Below are positions 1 to 8,243 of a DNA stretch of 62,307 nt, piece by piece. The translations under genes were made by a program, and so were the position numbers. Each line of letters starts with the position of its first letter. Positions within the stretch are counted from its first letter, which is position 1. The notes below the pieces were generated by a model. The model saw only the letters and a program-made list of their open reading frames with translations, searched no databases and was not told the DNA's origin. Origin of the DNA: Chloroflexota bacterium (GTDB lineage: Bacteria; Chloroflexota; Dehalococcoidia; Lucifugimonadales; UBA3495); the NCBI GenBank assembly GCA_009840175.1, contig VXOI01000141.1, positions 1-62,307 on the forward strand, written 5' to 3'.

Positions 1-30
1 ATCCCCGCCACGATTGCCCATTGTCAATCA

Positions 31-66
31 CGCCGCCGCCTTTTTCAATGGCCCGGCAGAGAGCTA
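31..66 (+). repeat. direct repeat, copy 1, flanking the AI-2E-type permease
   Basis: The stretch around 'ctttttcaatggc' followed by 'ggcag' and 'agcta' recurs with a few differences at 1365-1402 in the same orientation. The two copies bracket the permease gene. Seen directly by eye; the origin is unknown. Confidence 0.5.
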
Positions 67-1173
67 AAGTTCCCCTGCTTCCTCTACCCCCGCTGATTCC
101 CATTCCCGGCCCACGTACTGGAGCACCCGGTATGCCGCCCCGGTCACCGGCGCCGCCACCAGCGCCCCGAGTATCCCGAAGAACATCCCGAAGATTGCCA
201 GGGACAGCACCAGCGCCATCGGATGCACGCCCAGGGCCATCCCGTGGAGGCGTGGCGTAACCAGGCTGTTCTGGATGACCTGCACCAGGAAGTAGAACAC
301 TAGGGCCAGAGGCAGCAGCCGCAGGTCTGTCAGCGCCACCGCGATGACCATTAGCAGCAGAAACAGCGTAGTCCCTATGACTGGCACCAACTCAGTGACT
401 GCCGCAAGCATCCCCAGGGGCAGCGCCAGCTTGATGCCCACGGCCCAATACAGCAGCCAGAGAGTCACGCCCACCATGATCGCCCCTACCAACTGAACGC
501 GGATATAGGCGATGACAGTCGTTCCGGCAAGTCTTCCCATCTCGCTGAGGTCGTCCCGTATCGGCGCGGGAATCAACCGCCTCGCCGCTTGGGGTACCGC
601 GCTCGGCTGGTAGAGGAACTGGAACACGGCAATGGGCGTCGCCAGCAGCGTTACGAATTGGCCGATGTTGCTCTGGATGAGGTTGGCTACATTCTCCACC
701 GCCGAGACGCCGGAATCGTAGATGGAATCTCGTAACGATTCCAGGCGCGGGTCCACTTGCTCCTGAATCGTCTCCGGCACTCGCTCCCGGTATGCCTCCG
801 CTATCTGGGCAAACGCGCTGTCGGCTTCCTCGATGATTGCAGGCGCCACCTCCGCAATGGTAGTCGCGCCGCCCACCAGCGCATAGGCTCCTATGCCGAT
901 GACGGTCAGGGCTATGACGACGCCCAGCAGCGTGGCGATTCCCGCCACCATCACCCGGTTGAATCGTGGCCAGCGTCGCGCCAGTGGCGTCCGTTCTCCC
1001 AGACGCATCAACGGGATAAGCAGGGAGGCAATGACGGCGCTGACCGCCAGAGGCACCAGTACGAGAAGCAGTTGCCACGCCACAACCAGCAGGGCAACCG
1101 CCACGAGCAGGGCTGCAACAAGCCGGATTCGCCGCTGGGTAGAAGGGGGCAACTCGTCGAGTTGCTTGAGCAT
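64..1173 (-). CDS. AI-2E family transporter (PerM-like permease)
   Basis: Polytopic membrane protein of about 369 residues, the usual size for the AI-2E exporter/PerM family. The N-terminal region has a hydrophobic pair (AALLVAVALLVVAW and LAVSAVIASLLIPL), followed by a soluble segment rich in acidic residues around VQEQVDPRLESL. The C-terminal half has further membrane helices, including the polar-flanked PLGMLAAVTELVPVIGT typical of the family. Members export autoinducer-2 or act in sodium/proton exchange; the substrate cannot be told here. The ORF track begins at a TTG (1197). I prefer the first ATG at 1173, although neither has a strong ribosome binding site. It stands alone between two short direct repeats. 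Confidence 0.85.
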   Translation of the reverse strand: MLKQLDELPPSTQRRIRLVAALLVAVALLVVAWQLLLVLVPLAVSAVIASLLIPLMRLGERTPLARRWPRFNRVMVAGIATLLGVVIALTVIGIGAYALVGGATTIAEVAPAIIEEADSAFAQIAEAYRERVPETIQEQVDPRLESLRDSIYDSGVSAVENVANLIQSNIGQFVTLLATPIAVFQFLYQPSAVPQAARRLIPAPIRDDLSEMGRLAGTTVIAYIRVQLVGAIMVGVTLWLLYWAVGIKLALPLGMLAAVTELVPVIGTTLFLLLMVIAVALTDLRLLPLALVFYFLVQVIQNSLVTPRLHGMALGVHPMALVLSLAIFGMFFGILGALVAAPVTGAAYRVLQYVGREWESAGVEEAGEL

Positions 1174-1322
1174 ATATGCAGGCGCTTGATTCCCCAAAGC
1201 GGCGGTCCCGGCAGGACCTGCTTACGGGAATCCACAAAGACTCTCGGAAGAATTGACCTGCGCGATTATAGCACCGCCGGGTGTTGGGTAGGACGAATGC
1301 AAAGTCAGGCAACCCCGATTTT

Positions 1323-1362
1323 GTCTGAATCAGGATTTACAGGATTCAAGGATTTTCAGGAT
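1323..1362 (+). repeat. family A repeat, left half ('gtctgaatcaggat')
   Basis: This half-element begins 'gtctgaatcaggat' and continues 'ttacaggattcaagg'. It matches the left ends of the elements at 26090-26278 and 61308-61390. The inverted right end is missing here, so the copy is truncated. Confidence 0.7.
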
Positions 1363-1364
1363 AA

Positions 1365-1402
1365 GGCCGCCGCTTTTTCAATGGCCGGGCAGCAAGCTAT
1401 AC
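1365..1402 (+). repeat. direct repeat, copy 2
   Basis: Second copy of the sequence at 31-66, with 'gctttttcaatggc' and 'agcaagcta'. It directly abuts the truncated family A repeat. Confidence 0.5.
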
Positions 1403-1430
1403 TGGCTTAGCGGCAGGGACTTTCGATTCT

Positions 1431-1520
1431 TCGTCTGAACTGTGATTTTTCTGATTCCAAGATTGCCATGATTGAGAAATCATGCCAATCCATTAATCAC
1501 ATGAATCACAGTTCAGACGA
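1431..1520 (+). repeat. family B inverted-repeat element ('tctgaactgtgatt')
   Basis: A 90-bp element with a perfect 17-bp terminal inverted repeat, 'tcgtctgaactgtgatt' against its reverse complement at 1504-1520. A second, imperfect internal hairpin lies around 'gattgccatgatt'. The element ends 14 bases before the ATG at 1535. Three related copies occur at 38431, 49750 and 60111. Confidence 0.85.
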
Positions 1521-1534
1521 CCGGAACACGAGAA

Positions 1535-1987
1535 ATGAAGCCCGAAGAATTCGTCGCCAAGTGGCGCAATGTCCAGTTCGGAGAGAAGCAGGCATCTCAG
1601 GAGATGTTCCTGGACATCTGCGCCCTGGTGGGGCATGACACGCCCGTCGCATTTGGCAACCCCGAGGTATTCACCTTCGAGAAGTGGGTGCCGGGCGGCT
1701 TCGCCGACGCCTATTACGAAGAGCATTTCGGCTGGGGGTTCAAGGGTGACGACGCCGACCTGGACGCCGGGCTGAACCAACTGCTGCGCTACCAGGTACA
1801 CCTGAAGACGCCGCCGCTGCTCATCGTATCCTCCTTCCGCTCCGTACAATGAATTCTTGCGTTGCTGGCCAACGCCCACGCGACGCTGGATGCCGCCGTA
1901 GCCGCCGCCTACGGCTGGCCGGCCACGCTGCCGGACGCCGAGATACTGGAGCGGCTGCTGGCGCCGAACCTGGAACGGAGCGAATGA
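1535..1987 (+). pseudogene. remnant of an MmeI-type (type IIL) restriction-modification gene
   Basis: The first 105 codons (MKPEEFVAKWRN... to ...PPLLIVSSFRSVQ) look like the N-terminal nuclease-side domain of MmeI-type combined restriction-methylation proteins. They include the EKWVPGGFADAYYEEHFGWGF-like core and the QLLRY segment before 'PPLLIV'. A TGA at 1850 ends the ORF. The same reading frame then resumes with 'LANAHATLDAAVAAAYGWP' and 'ILERLLAPNLERSE', which is the typical extreme C-terminus of the same proteins. The methyltransferase and target-recognition parts, normally several hundred residues, are absent. I read this as one large internal deletion with the ends retained. The nearly 3-bp-separated next gene begins just after its stop. 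Confidence 0.75.
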
Positions 1988-1990
1988 ACC

Positions 1991-2332
1991 ATGCAACCGA
2001 AAACACAGAAGACGGAAGAACTGGAAGCCAAGTTCAACGAGCTAGCGGAGCAAATCAGAAGGGACACCGGCTTTTCATCCCATATCGCCGATAGGGTCAA
2101 ACATCCGGCGTACCAGGAAGTCGTCGGGATGGGTGAAGCAGTGCTCCCGCTGATTTTCCGCTACATGGAAGAAGGCAAGGGCGGCTTCTGGTTCCACGCC
2201 CTCAGCGCTATCACTGGGGCAGACCCAACGACTCCTCCCCGACGCATTAACGAGGATTTCGTAGCGTTGAATATCTCAGAAATGGAGCAAGCCTGGCTGA
2301 TCTGGGCCCGGCAACAGGGGTATCGTTGGTAA
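1991..2332 (+). CDS. conserved hypothetical, first gene of a duplicated two-gene module (copy 1)
   Basis: A 113-residue protein of unknown function. After a charged N-terminus (MQPKTQKTEELE) it has HPAYQEVVGMGEAVLPLIFRYM, a WFHALSAITG-type segment, and ends AWLIWARQQGYRW. I recall similar small proteins encoded next to DUF7689-type genes in other bacteria, but no biochemical role. It starts 3 bases after the restriction-modification remnant's stop and is followed after 3 bases by its partner, so the pair is probably co-translated. A second copy lies at 2821-3162, with 12 identical N-terminal residues and the same AW..WGREQGYSW-type end. Confidence 0.8.
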   Translation: MQPKTQKTEELEAKFNELAEQIRRDTGFSSHIADRVKHPAYQEVVGMGEAVLPLIFRYMEEGKGGFWFHALSAITGADPTTPPRRINEDFVALNISEMEQAWLIWARQQGYRW

Positions 2333-2335
2333 AGT

Positions 2336-2764
2336 ATGGAGTTGTACTTTGAAGAGTTTTTCCCAAACTTGGCGGCAAGCGGATACGAAATCACCAGCGA
2401 AGCCAGCTCAATATATAACTGCATCGCTTGGGCTGCGGGAGATACCACGGATTGGTGGGACTTGCATCCGCGGGCGTATTGGCCTCCCTCCGTCCCACGA
2501 TCATGGAGAGTCGAAGCGCTGGTGCAAGTCTTTACCGAGAGAGGGTATTCGATTTGCGAGAATACCGAAAAGGAAACGGGATACGAAAAAGTCGCCATTT
2601 GCGCCAGAAACGGCCTCTGGGAGCACGAGGCGAGACAACTCGATGATGGTCGGTGGACCAGCAAGATAGGCGAGTTTGAAGACATTACCCATCCGTCTCC
2701 GGAAGACCTGACCGGCGAGCTTTACGGCGAGGTGCATTGCATCATACGCCGTCCGTCGGCGTAA
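2336..2764 (+). CDS. DUF7689-like protein, second gene of the module (copy 1)
   Basis: A 142-residue soluble protein. It shows FFPNLAASGYEITS, the signature-like YNCIAWAAGDTTDWWD, a YWPPSVPR segment, and a C-terminal block HEARQLDDGRWTSKIG followed by DITHPSPEDLTGELYG. The pattern fits the family I know as DUF7689; the family name is from memory and not checked. No catalytic motif is evident, although a conserved Cys, His and several Trp and Asp residues could form a site. It is paralogous to 3163-3594 and follows the small partner gene by 3 bases. Confidence 0.75.
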   Translation: MELYFEEFFPNLAASGYEITSEASSIYNCIAWAAGDTTDWWDLHPRAYWPPSVPRSWRVEALVQVFTERGYSICENTEKETGYEKVAICARNGLWEHEARQLDDGRWTSKIGEFEDITHPSPEDLTGELYGEVHCIIRRPSA

Positions 2765-2820
2765 CCGGGTGTCCGACTCAACAGGAACGGCCCCTTCGAC
2801 AAACCCAGGAGGGATAGACG

Positions 2821-3162
2821 ATGCAACCGAAGACGCAGAAGACGGAAGAACTGGAATCCAGTTTCAACGCGCTGGCGGATAAGTGGGAAAAAGACATGGC
2901 GTTCTATTCCCTCATGGCGCAAAGGTCTCAGCATTACGCATATCAGCTAATCCTTGGCATGGGAAAGGAAGCCATCCCGCTCATCCTGCGCCGAATGGAG
3001 CGGCAGGGCGGTCACTGGTATCACGCCCTGGAAACCATCACGGGAATGCCGTCTCCGACCGGCAAAACCAAGCTGAAAACCGAGGGATGGTATTCGGTCG
3101 ATGTAAAGGAAGTAAGCGCCGCCTGGCTGCAATGGGGCCGTGAACAGGGGTATAGCTGGTAG
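2821..3162 (+). CDS. conserved hypothetical, first gene of the module (copy 2)
   Basis: A 113-residue paralogue of the 1991-2332 product, of identical length. MQPKTQKTEELE is retained, and the GMGKEAIPLILRRME and WYHALETITG segments line up with copy 1. The middle is more diverged (WEKDMAFYSLMAQRSQH against IRRDTGFSSHIADRVKH). A degenerate 'ccttcgac...cccagga' repeat sits just upstream and supplies part of the AGGAGG-like ribosome binding site (2807-2812). The stop codon abuts the partner's ATG with no spacer. Confidence 0.8.
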   Translation: MQPKTQKTEELESSFNALADKWEKDMAFYSLMAQRSQHYAYQLILGMGKEAIPLILRRMERQGGHWYHALETITGMPSPTGKTKLKTEGWYSVDVKEVSAAWLQWGREQGYSW

Positions 3163-3594
3163 ATGAGCGTCGAAGAGATAGAAAGCGCCTTCCCGAATCT
3201 GGCCGGTTCCGGGTACGAAGTCACCGGCGACGCTTCAGCGGAATACAACTGCACCGCTTGCGCCCTTGGGACTACTAATCGGCAGTGGGACTACGATCGT
3301 CCGCACGGTTACTGGCCGCCGTCTCTACCCCGGAATCAGGAAGTAGGTACGCTGATGAGGTTGTTCGCCAGTGAAGGCTTTTCGCTTTGCGAAGACGACG
3401 CGCCGGACCCTAGTTACGAAAAGATCGCTCTCTACGCCTTCGTCGGCCAGTTTACCCACGTGGCAAGACAGCTTGAAGACGGCCAGTGGACCAGCAAGCT
3501 GGGCGACCTGGAGGTTATCACCCACCCTTCTCTGTCCAGTCTGGCCGGGGGCATTTACGGCAACATCCACTGCATAATGCGCCGCCCGTTATAA
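3163..3594 (+). CDS. DUF7689-like protein, second gene of the module (copy 2)
   Basis: A 143-residue paralogue of 2336-2764. Shared blocks are AFPNLAGSGYEVTG, YNCTACALGTT (copy 1 reads YNCIAWAAGDT), YWPPSLPR, ARQLEDGQWTSKLG and a terminal YGNIHCIMRR. The Trp of the YNCIAWA motif is Cys here, so the two copies may have diverged in function. Its ATG directly follows the partner's TAG, which suggests translational coupling. Function unknown. Confidence 0.75.
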   Translation: MSVEEIESAFPNLAGSGYEVTGDASAEYNCTACALGTTNRQWDYDRPHGYWPPSLPRNQEVGTLMRLFASEGFSLCEDDAPDPSYEKIALYAFVGQFTHVARQLEDGQWTSKLGDLEVITHPSLSSLAGGIYGNIHCIMRRPL

Positions 3595-3683
3595 TCGCCG
3601 CACCCGGTTGCGCGATTGCGCCGCGAGTGCCATTATCAGCCGCAGGGTCTGAACCCGAAAAGCCGACCCGTTCAGGAGTCGTT

Positions 3684-5099
<1,416 letters not shown>

Positions 5100-5103
5100 T
5101 GTC

Positions 5104-5182
5104 TAATTGACCACAGAGTTCGCAGAGAACACAGAGAGAAAATATAAAAATCTCTGCGGCCTCTGTGTTCTCTGTGGTTAAT
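5104..5182 (+). repeat. family C inverted-repeat element ('accacagag')
   Basis: 'taattgaccacagag' on the left pairs with 'ctctgtggttaatt' on the right, with further purine-rich 'cacagag' units inside. The right end overlaps the TAA stop of the minus-strand LLM gene. A relative lies at 21275-21348. Confidence 0.8.
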
Positions 5183-6293
5183 TCCCGGCCAGCTTCTCCC
5201 GCAGGCGGGGCAACACTTCGTCCGAAACTCTCCGGCATTCCTCTACGTGAGGGAAGCCGGAGAGTATGAATTCCTGGAAGCCGAGTTGCGCGTAGTCATA
5301 CAGGGTATCGGCAACCTGTCGCGGCGTGCCGACGATGGCAGTGCCGCAGTTGACCCGCACTTCGGAGAGACCGTTCCACAGGTGCCGCCCGACACGATGG
5401 TCGGGGACCTCTCGGGCCTGGGCCTGCTGCCCCACCATCTGCGTGCCAACGATGGCCTTCTGCCGCTGGGCCTTCACCGCCGGGTCGGCGTGGGCGATTA
5501 GCTCGTTGGCGGCGTCCCACGCCTCGGCTTCGGTCTTGCGGACTACCAGGTGAGTGCGTAGACCCAGCTCCGGTGTCCTTCCCGCCTTGTCGAACTCGGC
5601 GGCCACGTCTATGTTGCGGCGGGCGGTGTCCTCCAGCGGCTCGATCCAGGACAGATGCACGTCGGCCTGCCGCCCCGACAGTCCCAGTGCCCGCGGCGAC
5701 GCCCCGCCGAGGTAGAAGCGCGGCCCCGCTCCTGAGCTTGTCGAAGGGCCGGGGTGCGGCGCGCAGTAGGCGTCGCGCAGCCGGTAGTATTCGCCGTCGA
5801 AGTCCACCGGGCCGGGCTGCGTCCACAGCTTGCGGCAGGCGGCGATGAACTCCTCGGCCCGCTCGTAGCGGGTCTCGTGGGTGCTTTCCTCGCCCACGCG
5901 CTCGAAGTCATTCTGGATGCCGCCGGGGACGATGTTGATGTCCACCCGCCCCTTGGAGATTTGGTGCAACGCCGCCGCCATCTGCGCGAACAGCCCCAGC
6001 GCGATGAAGCCAGGCCGGACGGCAATCAGGAACCGGATGCGGCTGGTCACCGCCGCGAGAGCCGTGGCGGTGGTCCAGGTTTCGGCCAGCGGCGCGTCCT
6101 CGCCAAACAGCCCGTTGGCGAAGCGGGTAGGGATGAGCAGCGAGTAGTAGCCGTACTCCTCCGCCGTCTCCACTACCCGGCGCAGGTAGTCGAAATCCGG
6201 CGGCTGCTCCGCCCGCATCGTCCCGGCCCGGCTGCCGTCGCCGTCTATGGGAATGAACCAGCTAAAGCGTACTCCGTCCTTGCCATCAAGCAT
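5178..6293 (-). CDS. LLM class flavin-dependent monooxygenase, SsuD-like
   Basis: 371 residues with a TIM-barrel luciferase-like fold. It uses FMNH2 and O2, by analogy with alkanesulfonate monooxygenase. Supporting segments are FSWFIPIDGDG at the start, YSLLIPTRFANG, RIRFLIAVRPGF, GRVDINIVPGG, and FYLGGASPRALGL leading to ADVHLSW; these fit the SsuD branch better than the F420 branch. A stretch PGPSTSSGAG interrupts the usual HPGPxFYLGG loop and is encoded by a dispersed palindromic repeat. The last codon and stop lie in a family C repeat. No flavin reductase gene is adjacent. Confidence 0.85.
   Translation of the reverse strand: MLDGKDGVRFSWFIPIDGDGSRAGTMRAEQPPDFDYLRRVVETAEEYGYYSLLIPTRFANGLFGEDAPLAETWTTATALAAVTSRIRFLIAVRPGFIALGLFAQMAAALHQISKGRVDINIVPGGIQNDFERVGEESTHETRYERAEEFIAACRKLWTQPGPVDFDGEYYRLRDAYCAPHPGPSTSSGAGPRFYLGGASPRALGLSGRQADVHLSWIEPLEDTARRNIDVAAEFDKAGRTPELGLRTHLVVRKTEAEAWDAANELIAHADPAVKAQRQKAIVGTQMVGQQAQAREVPDHRVGRHLWNGLSEVRVNCGTAIVGTPRQVADTLYDYAQLGFQEFILSGFPHVEECRRVSDEVLPRLREKLAGN
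5731..5747 (+). repeat. short palindromic repeat ('cctgagcttgtcgaagg') inside a gene
   Basis: One of several copies in the window; others are at 17613, 28504, 42484 and 51792, with degenerate ones near 2793, 12622 and 28223. This copy is read through in frame in the LLM gene as part of PSTSSGA. Confidence 0.85.
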
Positions 6294-6320
6294 GGTTGGG
6301 CCTTCCCTTCCGAATGGATA

Positions 6321-6350
6321 ATTCCCTCTCCCTCAGGGAGAGGGTGAGGG
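6321..6350 (+). repeat. family D repeat ('ccctctccctcagggagaggg')
   Basis: A hairpin-forming copy of the 'cctctccc...gggagagggtgaggg' family in the gap between two minus-strand genes. Relatives lie at 7312, 18160, 19551, 27421, 44887, 53851 and 56221. Confidence 0.75.
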
Positions 6351-6361
6351 CGTAATGCCGC

Positions 6362-7369
6362 CTACCGCGCTCGCGCCTCGGCCCGGTGCTGCCCCTCTTC
6401 CCGCTGATACCACATAATCATCACGATGCCGGCGGCGACTATGCTCATCATATCGCCGGGAACCCAGAGCATCAGCCCGCCCAGTTGCTGGTCAATATGC
6501 CACTCCAGGCCGTAGGGCTGGACCACCTCGGTATAGGCTTCGTACAGATGCTTGCCCGGTTGGCTGGAGAAGGTGATGGCCGCGCCCAGCAGCGTGTTTG
6601 GCAGCACTATCAGCCCCAGGTACAGCACCCGCAGCCCGTAGTGCAGCCGCGAGCGATGGGGCGGCGGGTCTATCACTACCCACCAGAACAGGAACCCTGA
6701 AGCGCTCATAGTCAGGTGCATCAGCGCGTGTACCTCGTCGTTGCGGAGCGCCAGGTTGAAGGCCCCCGGGAACTGCCACAGGTACAGGCTTCCGAGGAAG
6801 AAGAAGATGGTGAAGATGGGGTTGGTCAGCAGCCGGTAAAGCTGGCGGACATATTGGTTGCGAGCCATGGGCCGGATGATGCCCTGCCGCGTCCAGGACG
6901 GCATTCCCCGCAGCATGGGCGTCAGCGGCGCGCCCAGCAGGATGAACATGGGGGCGACCATCCGCAGGATGAAGTGCTGCACCTGGTGGAAGGAAAGCAG
7001 ATGGTCCGACAGCGGGTCCAGCGGCGACTGGAGGGCGAAGAAAATCAGGAACAGCCCGAACAGGAAGGACGCCTTCTGCCAGTTGTTCACCGGGTGGCTG
7101 GGGCGGTCCCAGTTGTTCAGCCCGTTCAGGTAGATATAGGCGGCTAACAGGACCAGGATAGTCGGCAGCGGATTGGTGTTCCACGCCGTCCACGGCTCCT
7201 GCCCGGCGTCAATGCCGCCGTGGGCCAGCGCCGCCGGGGCAATCCACAACGCCGCCAACAGGCCGGCGGCCACGGCAAACGCCATCAGCAGCCAGCGGCG
7301 GCTGGGAGTTCGCCCCCACCCTAACCCTCCCCCGAAGAGAGTGGGAATAACTTGCTGGGCGGCCTTCAC
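6362..7369 (-). CDS. ctaG: CtaG-type cytochrome c oxidase assembly membrane protein
   Basis: 335 residues in the caa3-type CtaG family, associated with assembly or copper loading of cytochrome c oxidase. Several membrane helices are visible, with family-like LLSFHQVQHFILRMVAPMFIL and GAPLTPMLRG in the middle and ALMHLTMSASGFLFWWVVIDP further on. His residues in these segments are candidate metal ligands. The GTG start overlaps the upstream gene's TGA (GTGA). The N-terminal stretch VIPTLFGGGLGWGRT is encoded by a family D repeat, so the true start could be the later ATG before AFAVAAGLLAALW. No oxidase subunit genes are in the window. Confidence 0.85.
   Translation of the reverse strand: MKAAQQVIPTLFGGGLGWGRTPSRRWLLMAFAVAAGLLAALWIAPAALAHGGIDAGQEPWTAWNTNPLPTILVLLAAYIYLNGLNNWDRPSHPVNNWQKASFLFGLFLIFFALQSPLDPLSDHLLSFHQVQHFILRMVAPMFILLGAPLTPMLRGMPSWTRQGIIRPMARNQYVRQLYRLLTNPIFTIFFFLGSLYLWQFPGAFNLALRNDEVHALMHLTMSASGFLFWWVVIDPPPHRSRLHYGLRVLYLGLIVLPNTLLGAAITFSSQPGKHLYEAYTEVVQPYGLEWHIDQQLGGLMLWVPGDMMSIVAAGIVMIMWYQREEGQHRAEARAR
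7312..7346 (+). repeat. family D repeat inside the ctaG N-terminus
   Basis: 'gcccccaccctaaccctcccc' followed by 'gagagtggga' has the family D layout. It is in frame with the ctaG ORF and encodes IPTLFGGGLGWG. Confidence 0.7.
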
Positions 7370-7953
7370 GGGGAGTCAGCCTGCGCCGCTGCCCGCTTGC
7401 GGCGGTAATTGCGGCGCGCGCTCCACCAGACGTAAGCAATGCCCAGAATGATAATCCCGAACATACCGAAGAAGACCCACGACCCTTGGGTCAGGCGGTT
7501 GAGCGAAGGCACTTTCAGCGTAGTCACGTCGGCCAGGTCTGCGCCGAGAGATGAAGAAACGTCCACCTTGATGTCCCACTCTCCGGTAGAGTCCAGTTTC
7601 AGATGAACGATGTACCGCTCGGGCGTTGCGGGGGAGTTCGTGGCGAAGGCCCAGCCCGGATTCCCCTCCTCGGCGCTTTCCGCGAGCATCACCACTCTGG
7701 CGTCGGACACCGGCTCTCCCGTGGCCGGGTCGGTGACAAATACCGCGAACTGGGCGGAGCCTACCCCCAGGTTGTAGTTGACGGGCACGACCCGGATATC
7801 GTGCGCCCCAACGTAGCGCACTTCCTCTTTCGTGGAATCCTGCGCAGTCGCCGTAGCGGTCAACAGGGAGAAAGCGGCCAACACCAGCAGCGCGGCGAGG
7901 GCCGCGAGGGCAATCCGGCGCGGGGATAGCCGCAGGGAGGTGATGGGAGTCAT
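7366..7953 (-). CDS. secreted/membrane-anchored protein, FixH/YtkA-like, coupled to ctaG
   Basis: About 195 residues from the ATG at 7953. An N-terminal signal or anchor (IALAALAALLVLAAFSLL) is followed by an extracytoplasmic beta-rich domain (FAVFVTDPATGEPVSDARVVML, ERYIVHLKLDSTGEWDIKV). A C-terminal membrane helix (WVFFGMFGIIILGIAYVWW) and a basic cytoplasmic tail complete it. This layout resembles FixH/YtkA-like accessory proteins of copper and cytochrome oxidase biogenesis, which agrees with the 4-bp overlap with ctaG. Family assignment is tentative. The ORF track extends further upstream, but that part reads through an intergenic hairpin region. Confidence 0.65.
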   Translation of the reverse strand: MTPITSLRLSPRRIALAALAALLVLAAFSLLTATATAQDSTKEEVRYVGAHDIRVVPVNYNLGVGSAQFAVFVTDPATGEPVSDARVVMLAESAEEGNPGWAFATNSPATPERYIVHLKLDSTGEWDIKVDVSSSLGADLADVTTLKVPSLNRLTQGSWVFFGMFGIIILGIAYVWWSARRNYRRKRAAAQADSP

Positions 7954-8016
7954 TTCGCGCTCGCGTCCGCCGTATGCGCTGGGGAGGGCTGTGAGCTTGA
8001 TGCCTGATTCCAGTAT

Positions 8017-8048
8017 AACGCGCCGTGTCGGATTCCGCACGGCGCGTT
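8017..8048. terminator. perfect hairpin between minus-strand genes, possible terminator
   Basis: 'aacgcgccgtg' pairs perfectly over 11 bp with 'cacggcgcgtt'. It lies about 200 bases beyond the stop of the cation efflux gene and upstream of the FixH-like gene. There is no clear T-run on the minus strand, so it may be only a structured repeat. Confidence 0.4.
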
Positions 8049-8095
8049 TCTATAGCGATACCGTTCCGGTTTAGGTGGTCTTCCGCCAGACAACC

Positions 8096-8124
8096 CGTCA
8101 ATCCCGCGAGAGTGGGAATCCAAA
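8096..8124 (+). repeat. family E palindrome ('cccgcgagagtggga')
   Basis: A degenerate copy of the 'attcccgcgaaagcgggaatcc' palindrome seen at 26220 and, inverted, at 20316. It lies in the 290-bp gap before the cation efflux gene; the rest of that gap holds nothing recognisable. Confidence 0.6.
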
Positions 8125-8243
8125 CCCGCGTCGCCTGTCGTTTTGACCTCCTGATTCGGAACCCTGCCACGGCCAGATGTCATGTTAGCGCATTCTGAAT
8201 CGAGCGATATGTTACGGCTTTTTGCTAACGCGGACTTTCTTTG

